Source: Haliclona indistincta
Taxonomy: Eukaryota; Porifera; Demospongiae; Haplosclerida; Chalinidae
DNA: 64,000 nucleotides
Direction: 5' to 3'
NCBI GenBank assembly: GCA_964017065.1
Contig: OZ024791.1
Location: 1,361,887 to 1,425,886 of the forward strand
Of this stretch, positions 10,385 through 25,049 are shown piece after piece. The position numbers were made by a program, and so were the translations under genes. The stretch's first letter is position 1. Every line of letters starts with the position of its first letter. The notes beneath the pieces were generated by a model. The model had not been told where the DNA came from. It worked only from the letters and a program-made list of their open reading frames with translations, and did no database searches.

Positions 10385-12720
10385 ACTAACTCTATTCTAA
10401 GGCTTGCTGTTTGAAAAGTTAGATCTTCTTAAAACATGCTAGTGAATTGTTACCAGCACTGTGATAACAGCAGTAATCATAGGTATTTGATTCGATAAGG
10501 ACCCATACTGGGTAACAGGTAACAAGTGTGGGTCCTTATCTAATCAAATACCTATGATTGCTGCTGTTATCACAGTGCTGGTAACAATTCACCAGCATGT
10601 TTTAAGAAGATCTAACCTTTCAAACAGCAAGAATAGAGTTAGTAGAGACTGCCAGAGCAACCCAGTGACATTAGCTTATTTCTACATCAAGTAACAAGTG
10701 TGGGGTCCTTATCGAATCAAATACCTATGATTGCTGCTGTAATCACAGTGCTGGTAACACATCACCAGCATGCTATAACTTTTCAGACAGCAAGAATAGA
10801 GTTAGTAGAGACTGCCTGAGCAACCCTGTGACAGTAGATTATTCCTGCATCAAGTAATAGGTGTGGGTCCTTATCGAATCAAACACCTATTGTTACTGCT
10901 GTTATCACAGTGCTGGTAACAATTCAGCAGCATGTTTTAAGAAAATCTAACTTTTCAAACAGCAAGAATAGAGTTAGTAGAGACTGCCAGAGCAACCCTG
11001 TGACAGTAGAATATTTCTACATCAAGTTAGAAGTGTGGGTCCTTATCGAATCAAACACCTATGGTTACTGCTGTTATCACAGTGCTGATAACACATCACC
11101 AGCATGTTTTAAGAAGATCTAACCTTTCAAACAGCAAGAATAGAGTTAGTAGAGACTGTCAGAGCAGCCCAGTGACATTATATTATTCCTGCATCAAGTA
11201 ACAAGTGTGGGTCCTTATCGAATCAAACACCTATGGTTACTGCTGTTATCACAGTGCTGGTAACAATTCACCAGCATGTTTTAAGAAGATCTAACTCTTC
11301 AAACAGCAAGAATAGAGTTAGTAGAGACTGCCAGAGCTACCCTGTGACATTAGAATATTTCTACATCAAGTTAGAAGTGTGGGTCCTTATCGAATCAAAT
11401 ACCTATGATTGCTGTTGTTATCACAGTGCTGGTAACACATCACCAGCATGTTTTAAGAAGATCTAACTTTTCAAACAGCAAGAATAGAGTTAGTAGAGAC
11501 TGTCAGAGCAGCCCAGTGACATTAGAATATTTCTACATCAAGTTAGAAGTGTGGGTCCTTATCGAATCAAACACCTATGGTTACTGCTGTTATCACAGTG
11601 CTGGTAACACATCACCAGCATGTTTTAAGAAGATCTAACCTTTCAAATAGCAAGAATAGAGTTAGTAGAGACTGCCAGAGCAACCCTGTGACAGTAGAAT
11701 ATTTCTACATCAAGTTAGAAGTGTGGGTCCTTATCGAATCAAACACCTATGGTTACTGCTGTTGTCACAGTGCTGGTAACAATTCACCAGCATGTTTTAA
11801 GAAGATCTAACTCTTCAAACAGCAAGAATAGAGTTAGTAGAGACTGTCAGAGCAGCCCAGTGACATTAGAATATTCCTACATCAAGTAATAGGTGTGGGT
11901 CCTTATCGAATCAAATATCTATGATTACTGCTGTAATCACAGTGCTGGTAACACATCACCAGCTTGCTTAAAAAAGGTCTAACTTATCAGAGAGCAAGAA
12001 TAGAGTTATTAGAGACTGCTAGAGCAGTCCAGTGTCATTAGCTTATTCCTACATCAAGTGACAAGTGTGGGTCCTTATCGATTCAAATATCTATGATTGC
12101 TGCTGGAATCACAGTGCTGGTAACACATCACCAGCATGCTTAATAAAGATCTAACTTATCAGAGAGCAAGAATAGAGTTATTAGAGACTGCTAGAGCAGT
12201 CCAGTGTCATTAGCTTATTCCTACATCAAGTGACAAGTGTGGGTCCTTATCGAATCAAATACCTACGATTGCTTCTGCAATCACAGTGCTGGTAACACAT
12301 CACCAGCATGTTTTAAAAAGATCTAACTTATCAGAGAGCAAGAATAGAGTTAGTAGAGACTGCTAGAGCAGTCCAGTGACATTAGCTTATTCCTACATCA
12401 AGTGACAAGTGTGGGTCCTTATCGAATCAAATACCTACGATTGCTGCTGCAATCACAGTGCTGGTAACACATCACCAGCATGTTTTAAAAGATCTAACTT
12501 ATCAGAGAGCAAGAATAGAGTTAGTAGAGACTGCTAGAGCAGTCCAGTGACATTAGCTTATTCCTACATCAAGTTACAAGTATGGGTCCTTATCGAATCA
12601 AATACCTACGATTGCTGCTGCAATCACAGTGCTGGTAACACTTCACCAGCATGTTTTTAAAAGATGTAACTATTGAGAGAGCAATAATAGAGTTAGTAGA
12701 GACTGCCAGAGCAGCACAGT
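10385..12720. repeat. 172-bp satellite: one inverted and about 13 direct units
   Basis: Direct units each begin gtgtgggtccttatc at about 10528, 10698, 10860, 11033, 11205, 11378, 11550, 11722, 11894, 12066, 12238, 12410 and 12582, giving a period of 172 bp. One unit at about 10385-10520 is in the opposite orientation, so the array starts with a head-to-head palindrome. The unit carries an imperfect palindrome (gttatcacagtgctggtaac). Open frames of about 77 codons recur with the period because the units are so similar. I regard them as non-coding. Confidence 0.92.
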
Positions 12721-13025
12721 AATATTACATCAAGTAATAAGGTGAACTGAGAAGTAGAAGGGAAGACGGGAACTCGCTGCGCTGCGCGATCGCAATGGTA
12801 AATGGGCGGACGGGTTAAAGATCGCGGGTCCTTAGGTCGGGTCCTTGTGCGTTTTCTGACTAGTATAATACCTCGCATGCAGTGATTAGGAAGAAGGCGG
12901 GGCTCAAGTAAGTTACATCACGTGATTTCCGCATAGACTACGTTTCTCTCAGATCTCGTTTCTGAAGGCTCGGCCGTCTCTAATATTCTCGATCTCTTCC
13001 TCGGCTTTTCAACCAAAGTAGTATC
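12721..13025 (+). promoter_or_regulatory. Upstream region of the ankyrin gene
   Basis: This is a GC-rich stretch (12770-12860, with gcgctgcgcgatcgc) followed by a segment (12885-13025) shared with the inverted copy at 1-215. It ends directly at the start codon of the ankyrin gene. A promoter is inferred from position and from the duplication boundary; no TATA element was identified. Confidence 0.4.
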
Positions 13026-16000
13026 ATGGCTGATTCTCAGGAGCGATTGGTGAGTGATGAGTACTAATAATTTCAGTCTCAAACCAGTAAGGTAGGGCGG
13101 GGTAACTTGGAAGAAAATTTATGTTCGCGTACCTGCCGTGAAGAAGAAATCGCTGGTCTTCGGAAATTATGCTCACACAGTAGGTACACTTATAGTCGAT
13201 CGTGGGCATAAAGAATCTTGGAGCTACCTTTCGTCTGCTTTGCAACAGAAGCTCGATTGTGAAGTGGACTGGAAAATTAGTGGGTGGGGTAACTTGGAAC
13301 ACCCCCTTGATCTTCCTGGCCGTTTGCGCAATGAAAGTGAACGACGATGGAAGAAGGTGAATTCTAGTCGCCTCTAGCACCACTGCAAACGTGTGTCCGA
13401 AGCTTTTAGTGCAGTTTCGCTGACAAAATTGAATATTTCCTGCACGCAATCCACGCCACATTGTGCGGCTTAATTTCAAGACAGATGATTTTAGCTAAAA
13501 ACAATTTTTTCTTCACGAAACAAAGAAACACAATAATCATAGTTACACAGGATGATCTCCTTCTGGTGTTCTACACTACTGTTAGTACTAGAGTCGCTAA
13601 AATTGAAATGCAGGAATTTTAGAGAGGAGTTAGAAATTAGTTAGCCCAATTTTGCTGCTAGTCGGGTCCATATCCCTCGTCTAAAAACGCTGCAAAGAAG
13701 AGAGAGGAGCGTTTATATATACAGGTTATAAAGGACACTCATCCACCTTCTAACTGGACCATACAAAGTTGCTACAGCGGCGACTGTTGGGAAGTATGAG
13801 GTCCCAGTTTGAATTTTGTTCCAAGTTACCCCGTGTTCCAAGTTACCCCGCCTTACCTTAATAGTCAAAACAGAGCATGTTATCAGAAATAATAATACAC
13901 ATTGATTTGTGATTATGTGTTATTTGTAAGTGTAGCAGCTGTCATTGTTTGATACTTGTGTTCACAGAATCAAGCCCTATGTGATGCTTGCCGCAATGAT
14001 GATGTGACAAGAGTAAAGGAACTCTTGTCACGAGGAGCTGATACAAACTATAATGACCCTAGTGATGTGAGTTGTGTGTGACTGTGTTGAGTCATGTAGT
14101 AACAGGTGTGTAATCCACACTACATCAGTTCTCACTCACAGTCAGTAACTGATCATTCATCTTTGTACAGTGTAGTATTGATCACTATTGGTACAGTACA
14201 TGTATTCACAGGATTTACATGTATACCGTATTTCCTCGAATAGAAGCCGCCTCCGAATAGACGCCGGTCCTGTTTATAAGTCGGGGGTGTAACGGTAACA
14301 TACAGTATTAGAGGCCGGGTCTTGTATTAACGCCGGGTCATAAACATTGTGGTACCGCCAACAGTCAATTATCATGCGTGTGCGCGTTCGTCTAGCCGTC
14401 ACAGCAACAGCGTGATTGTCGTGCTGGGTCATCTTCTCTTTCGACAGATAGCTCTTCTCCAATACTAGGCGTCCAAGATTCTTTGTAGATATAAAACGCT
14501 CTTACTACGCTTTCCTTTTCATATACGCTACGAACAGCTACTCGTCGACTAGCTGCCATTGTAATTTTAATGTACGAATAATTGGAAATCTACAAAGGTT
14601 TCGACAAACATTAAGTAATAAACGCCGGCCTCGATTAGAGGCCGGTCCTGTTTAGACGCCGGGGTAAAAACTTGCTGGAAGGAAATAGACGCCTGGGCTT
14701 CTTTTCGAGGAAATACGGTACTTGTACATGTACATATGTTGGTATTCTACTATTGTTGTTCCCAGGGAGTGTTGAAAGTGTTTGTTAGTCAAGACAGTAC
14801 TAGTAGTACAGTGATACACTACTGGTCTAGTGTGTGTGTGTGTGTGTGTGTGTGCATCTCTCTCTAGTGCTGTCGTACCATATTGCTAATAGTGGTCATA
14901 GTATCATGATCATCTCTCAACGTCATGATCATGTCGATTTGTATAAATCAAGTGATTATAACCTGCAGAATGAGTCGATACAGAGTGTAGTGTTGTGCCG
15001 CCAGCACTAGCTGTTCTTGTGTGTGTTAACAGTAGGAATCAGGTGAACTGGTCGTATGCTGGGTTAGTGTCAGTGGGTGTGGCACTGTGGCTTCTCTAGC
15101 ATATGCATGTCGTAGCCTTTTGATTGTGTGTGCAGCCATACAGTCTCTGGTGCTTAAGTAGCTGCCGTACCATTGATAAGTTGGTGTGTGATGTGTCATA
15201 CCCACTGTGGTCTAGCTACTAGTGTAGTGTCCTCTGGAACCAGCAGTGTGAGAGGTGTACCTTGTTTCCGTGAGAAAGTGGTTGATAAGGTGCAAGCTGC
15301 TAGCTAGCATCTAGAGAAGTGATAATTCAGACTAGGCATAGCTTCCTAGCTCCTGTGGCATGCAGTGTGTGTCCATGAGCAGTTTAATCTGTTTTGGATC
15401 TTATGATAGTAAGTGTGACTGTTTCACTGGTAGTGAGATGTTTTGTGTGTTCAAGTTGTGACAGACATGAGTTGAAGGAATGGTGTGTTGCAAGATACCA
15501 CATAAGGCTGAGCAAGTACTGAGTACTGCTCTGTACTGTACTGAGCAAGTCTTTTCCACTTGATACAGACTAATCATTAGGTTACGTCTTGTGAACCTAA
15601 AATATTGTCACTGTATAATAAGAATATTGGTAGCCAGCTAGCAGTACATGCACTGTTTGATTGGAGTGTGTGAGGTTCATAATAATGATAATATTGTAAC
15701 TGTGTCTGTCATTGACAATGTTTCATTCTTTTGTTTCAGGAGCAGCAAACTCCTCTACACATTGGTACTCGGAGAGGATACGAAGATGTGGTAAAGCTAC
15801 TATTACAACAACCAAATGTAGTTATTGATGCTCGTGATAAGGTACGTGTACATTATGGTAACATTTCTATAGATCCTCTTGTGCACTAGTGAATCAACAG
15901 ATAAGGTGGACTTGAAATTTGTCCATTAGTTTTCACTTGTTGATGCCTGCACTACTTAGCTAGTTTGAGTATGATTTCATGTCACATGTGGGTTTTGTGG

Positions 16001-19000
16001 TATAATTAGAGTTGGAAAAAATGTCTTTATTTTTTTAAATAATCTATGGAATTTGTAGTATTCAAAGATGATAACAGTAAATCTGGTTTTGTTTACTATT
16101 GTTTTGTACTGGATGGTGGATTATTGTTGGTTGATCATTGTTACTGAGACACTCATAGTACATGATCATAACATGTTGTGTTTACTTGTTTGTCAATAGT
16201 ATGGAGACACACCACTACATGACAGCCCTTATACTGATTCTCTAGCAGTAGTGAAGATGCTGGTGGATGGAGGAGCTGATGTCAGTTCAGTTAATGATAC
16301 TGTGAGTACAAAGTGTGTCTACATTGTGAGATTGTGATGGATCAGAGTACAAGTGTTACTATAGTGTATGTATGCTGCATCATGTAATATGTACAATACT
16401 ATGATCTGATGTAGGCACTTGATATTTGTGCCTTCAATAGATATATTATTGGTAATTCTCTCCACTATTTTTGATATTTTCAGCTGTATCCATTGGGTCA
16501 TGTAATTTACTGCATGTCCGTATGTGTGTCTGTATATATGTTATGCGCAAACCGTGGATCGGGACAATCCATGGTTTGCGCTGCTCAAAGTATGGATCCA
16601 TGGTTAACGCGGGTAATCCATGGATTGCCCAGCACTTGCGCGATCCATGGATTGCGCAATCAAACAGGTTTGGCACTCCAGCTGAAGCTGGCACTCCAGC
16701 TAGCGGTTTTAGGACGAAACAATTGGGGGGGGCAGTCATGGCGTGCGTGCGATTTTGGAAAATAACTAATTAATATTCATTAGAATAATTATGACTTCGT
16801 AGTAAGCCTGGTGGAGGGCAAGACAGACCAAGAGACAGCTGTACCAGGCAAGGTATATACGTTCATAAACATTTTGGTCGGGCAAAAGCGAGGAGGCAAG
16901 CGCCTCCTCTGCCTCACAATTATTTTAAGACAGTAAAAAATTTTAAAGGGAAGAATTTTGGGGGGCCGTGGCCCCCAGGCCCCCCTAGAACCGCTACTGG
17001 TGGTAATATCACATCGAAGGTTAGAGAATTGCTTCACTTTTCCCACTTTCGGTGGGAAAAGTGAGGCAATTATCCCACCTTCGATGTGATATTACCACTT
17101 TCGTTTTAACAGTGCATGTTGGACAGAAAAGCCGCCTTCGAGGACTACGTCACAAAATCGTTTGTGCAAAAGAAGAAAGAGAGCAAGGTGATCAATCGGG
17201 AGGAAGGAAAGGAAATCGTTGCTTACCTTTCGGCTGGCAAAGACAAAGGCGATCCACTGAATGGCATGCAGTGTTTTCGTCTGGCCACACTAGCGATATT
17301 GAAGACCAAGAACCCAGGGATATCTATAGAAGATGCTACTGAGGCCTTCTAGTGTGATCACTGCATGCTCTGCCCAGCTATTACAGCCTGAACTCAAGAC
17401 TCATACAACCATATTCATCTCATGTATCTCAACCTTGCTGCCTCAGTATACATATTCAGAATACTGTAGGCAATCAAGTTGAGCAGCATCATGATTGTTG
17501 CCGGATGTGCTTCAGTGGCGAACGTCGCACTTGTTTTGTTGATACAGAGTCCGCCGCTTCTCGCGAGCGTCCATGCATCAATGGTTTGGCCGAGATCCGT
17601 ACTTCGAGTCCCTCGTTTATGCGATCCGCAGACAATCCATGGATTGTTGCGCAAAGCACGGATCCATACTTTTGGCAGCGCAATCCATGGATTGTCCCGA
17701 TCCATAGTTTGTGCACAACATATTGTGGTGGACAGATGATGGAGAAAGCCAGTCAGATCGATTTCACTTTCAATGCCTACAGTGTAGCTCCTTATCAACT
17801 TGACGTATATAGCTGATCAGTACATGGACTTAATGATAACATAACAGGTTTATTGCACAACTGGTCCATCCTTCATGAGAGGGTTTGTGCCTTGGTACAA
17901 GCGTGTTGGTATTCATTCATACAATATTGTGATGTATTGAGACATGTACTATTGCATGTGATCATGTCAATATTATGACCTGATTTAACTTGGAAACAGT
18001 CTGACACTTGTACTCTCTTTTGTTTCCACAGGATGGTAATACTCCACTACATCGGGCTGCTTTTTTTGGTCGTCTTGATAATGTCAAATTCCTTATTCAA
18101 CTAGGAGCAGATCTGTCTCTCCGTAATAAAGTGAGTGTTATTATCTACTGGTAGTGTTGTGTTGTTGGTAGTTGTATGGTCACAGCTCAGACTGCGTTTA
18201 CACGGTGACGATAGCAATGAAAATACGCTGGGTCACGACCGTCACAATACGCGTCGTCATGTAAACAAGAGAATGAAAACGCATGCGTTGATTGCGTTCT
18301 TATCTCTTTAACCACACCCATTATAGGTGTGGAGTAAACAGACAACTTACAACTTGGCGAACGTGCGTGCATGATCGACAATGCCACCCAAAAACAACTC
18401 AAAAAATACTGCTTCCAAGCGCCCAAGCCTCTTGCGAAGAAGACTGCCACTTTTTCCAACGAAAAACATTCTGGTAGTTTTATTCTTTGCTCTATGGGCA
18501 TGGAGACGTCCGTATTCGATCATTTTCGCTTGCTGCAAAACCAATAAGCAGCTTAGCAGCAGCACGAGTAAAAGAAGCTCTGTGTTTGCCATCTCAAGTT
18601 GAAATTCTTTTCGATAACACGTGCGCTTCCCGTTTTTTGCTGTTTACACAATGAAAATTGTCATTTCTGTTTTATCGTTTTTGAAAGTTTCCACTTTGAG
18701 AAGCGTCTTCGTTTTGATAATGCCTCGCTTAAAAACGCCACTCGTTTTCGTCGTTGCAGTGTAAAAAAAGGCGCATCCGCAAAGAAAAGTTTGCGTTTTT
18801 GCGCGTTTTCAGCTGATAGTGTCACCGTGTAAGCGCAGCCTCAAATTAGAGTATAATGAATAGATAATTGTAACACTATTCTCACTATAACTACTAACAT
18901 GAGTTTATGAGTTGTCATAATAATTATGAGAATATTAGGGTCGTACAGCAAATGTGTGTCTCTCTCAATAATTTAATTCAGTTTTCTCATGTGTCTTTGC

Positions 19001-20006
19001 TTGAGATCAGATCATTGGAATTGATTTTATTTTTCATGCTGTGTCGATTTTAGATTAATGGAAATTAGATGGCAGCTCCGTCCATCAAGAAGCATAAAGT
19101 GCTGTACAGTACACTGCATGGGAGGTAGTCACTGAGTTTCATAGTGGTCCAAAAATGGATTCCTCATACATGTAGTGGATGTTTGTGTTGTAATTCACAA
19201 AGGGGATAATAAAAAATAAAATGGATAATGGATGGATAAAAAAATAAAATAAGCACCTCGGCTACGCCTTGGGGTTTATTAACCGGAAAGTTCTGATGCA
19301 TGGCCGAGGCGGAGGGTCGTATATATTACACCTCATAATAGTGATTTATATACTACATGATTCATGACTCATCACATAATGGACTGTAGCACATGGTGTG
19401 TGTGTGGTATTATTAGCCCTGTACTCACTAAACTTATATGTCATGACTCACGCGTTATTTAGGTTGGTGAGACTGTACTTGATAGAGCGAGAGTTGGAAA
19501 AAAATTGTATGCTGCAGATGAAGATGATGAATCAAGATATGATGAAATAATCAAATATCTTGGAGAATTTGGTAAGTGATGAATTGTTATGATATACCGT
19601 ATTTCTTCTAAAAATTCGGCGCAAAATAAATAATTTCAGATTTGCTTGCCCAATATTTGGAGGTAATTGTGGCAGAAGTTCCAGAAGTGCCGAATAATTG
19701 GAGGTGTGGCGACAAGCGTGTGTTTGAACAAGAACGCGTCTACAGCTCTTTTCCATGAAGTACAGGACTTTTCACGTCGGGATGTTGACTTACTGTGACG
19801 AAGAACCAAAGCGCTTGCCGAAATTTAGAGGTTTAGTACGCATTTCAGCGACAACGTGCCGAAAAATAAGGGGTGCCGAATCTTTAGAAGAAATACAGTA
19901 GCTCACTATTATTATTTTAGCATTACAAGTACTATCTGTTAATTTAGTGAGTGTGTCTAACAGTGAAGTGGAGGATCAACCATGCACACATGTTCAAGAA
20001 CAGTGA
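13026..20006 (+). CDS. Small ankyrin-repeat protein, 7 exons, 206 aa
   Basis: Exons are 13026-13049, 13968-14066, 15740-15841, 16200-16301, 18032-18130, 19463-19571 and 19921-20006, all with GT-AG junctions and matching phases. The internal exons are 99-102 nt, each about one ankyrin repeat. The product starts MADSQERLNQALCDACRN, has about five ankyrin repeats (TPLHIGTRRGYEDVVKLLL, TPLHDSPYTDSLAVVKMLV, TPLHRAAFFGRLDNVKFLI, then a degenerate ETVLDRARVG), an acidic stretch and a short tail ending HVQEQ. Ankyrin repeats are protein-binding scaffolds; no other domain is present, so the function is unknown. Introns make up more than 90 percent of the span and hold at least five inverted-repeat elements. 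Exon 1 and its upstream region are duplicated in inverse orientation at 1-215. Confidence 0.85.
13090..13858. mobile_element. MITE-like element with TA target duplication, 769 bp
   Basis: The ends AGGTAGGGCGGGGTAACTTG and its near-complement at 13837-13858 form terminal inverted repeats flanked by TA on both sides (13088-13089 and 13859-13860). This is the target duplication of Tc1/mariner-type elements. The gggtaacttggaac motif recurs inside (near 13285) and twice at the right end. It lies in intron 1 of the ankyrin gene. No transposase is visible. Confidence 0.8.
14226..14718. mobile_element. MITE, CCGTATTTC-ended family, 493 bp
   Basis: The left end (ccgtatttcctcgaatagaa) and the reverse complement of the right end (ccgtatttcctcgaaaagaa) form inverted repeats flanked by TA. 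The body contains repeated cgccgg motifs (gaggccgg, acgccgg). It lies in intron 2 of the ankyrin gene and carries no transposase. A related element is at 19597-19898. Confidence 0.8.
17001..17097. repeat. Near-perfect hairpin, about 48-bp arms
   Basis: The left arm (tggtaatatcacatcgaagg onward to ttttcccac) and right arm (ggtgggaaaagtg onward to gatgtgatattacca) are reverse complements with few mismatches and almost no loop. It lies within the transposon-like element and directly upstream of its short open frame. Confidence 0.85.
17116..17352 (+). CDS. 78-aa open frame inside the transposon-like element
   Basis: The frame starts MLDRKAAFEDYVTKSFVQKK and ends GISIEDATEAF. It is preceded by a possible acceptor (ttttaacag at 17105-17113), so it could be the exon of a captured gene rather than a complete protein. 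Base composition is richer in G and C at third positions than the surrounding intron. There is a weak, unverified resemblance to the N-terminal part of KRAB-A-domain-2-like integrase genes. I do not assign a function. Confidence 0.35.
   Translation: MLDRKAAFEDYVTKSFVQKKKESKVINREEGKEIVAYLSAGKDKGDPLNGMQCFRLATLAILKTKNPGISIEDATEAF
18190..18840. mobile_element. MITE with GRCTGCGYTTACACGGTGAC ends, 651 bp
   Basis: The left end (gactgcgtttacacggtgac) and the reverse complement of the right end (ggctgcgcttacacggtgac) are terminal inverted repeats flanked by the trinucleotide tca on each side. It sits in intron 5 of the ankyrin gene, 60 bp after exon 5. It shares only its general style with the element at 48741-49279. 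Confidence 0.75.
19597..19898. mobile_element. MITE, CCGTATTTC-ended family, 302 bp
   Basis: The ends ccgtatttcttctaaaaatt and, as reverse complement, ctgtatttcttctaaagatt are flanked by TA. It is related at its termini to the element at 14226-14718. It begins 26 bp after the exon 6 donor and ends 22 bp before exon 7 of the ankyrin gene, so it fills nearly the whole intron. Confidence 0.75.
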
Positions 20007-20481
20007 GCTATAGCGACGTCACAGTGATCAACTCAGAGGATGTCATCTACAGTATCGTATTGTGTGCAAAACATGCTACCCACCAACTGGTCTAATCTTT
20101 CGTATGCACTTCGACTTAAAAAAAGATAGTTCATGACTTGTGTATATTTCTTACTTGTGTGTTTTGTGTTTATAGTGTTATAATTCTTGAGAGAACCTGA
20201 CATTTCACTCACTTCACTATAGCCCTAGCTCCAATAATTTCTAGTATTCATTAGTCTGCACGGCAACTAGCAATTAGCAGAACTCGGCAACTAGCATAAC
20301 TGCTGTAGTCAGCCACAGCAGCCACTGATGTAGGGATCTATGGTCTGTTAGCAAGTCAATCGTGTTACCATTCCATGCTTGTTCCTTGTTGGTTTACGTT
20401 GTGGACCGGTGGTGTATTTCTTGATTCCCGGGCCGTTTTTGAACTAAACCACGCCCATTATTATTACATTGGCGGCGGAAA
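20007..20481. promoter_or_regulatory. Intergenic region upstream of the CEP152-like gene
   Basis: A region of 475 bp separates the ankyrin stop codon from the start of the CEP152-like gene. It contains a short gcggcgg segment directly before the start codon. No RNA gene or repeat was recognised. Confidence 0.4.
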
Positions 20482-24957
<4,476 letters not shown>

Positions 24958-25049
24958 CATAGACCATAATTTTATTATTATTATCAGTTTGTTTATTGAG
25001 AAGCCAAACGATGCGGGAAAAAAAACAAGGCGTGTCCTAGTTCACTAAG

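Larger units (their letters stand above)
16538..17721. mobile_element. Non-autonomous element with long palindromic termini
   Basis: The left terminus (atgttatgcgcaaac, then tggatcgggacaatccatgg) matches the reverse complement of the right terminus (17620-17721) over about 70 bases. Both arms contain several aatccatggattg palindromes. It lies in intron 4 of the ankyrin gene. Inside are a 95-bp hairpin (17001-17097) and a 78-codon open frame (17116-17352). Confidence 0.75.

Noticed and set aside
10910..11810. Series of about 77-codon frames repeating every 172 bp
   Set aside because: They are a by-product of the satellite monomer. The period is not a multiple of three, and each frame ends in the next unit.
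13024..13479. 151-codon minus-strand frame
   Set aside because: It spans the MITE end and runs antisense through exon 1 of the ankyrin gene, and no family is recognisable.
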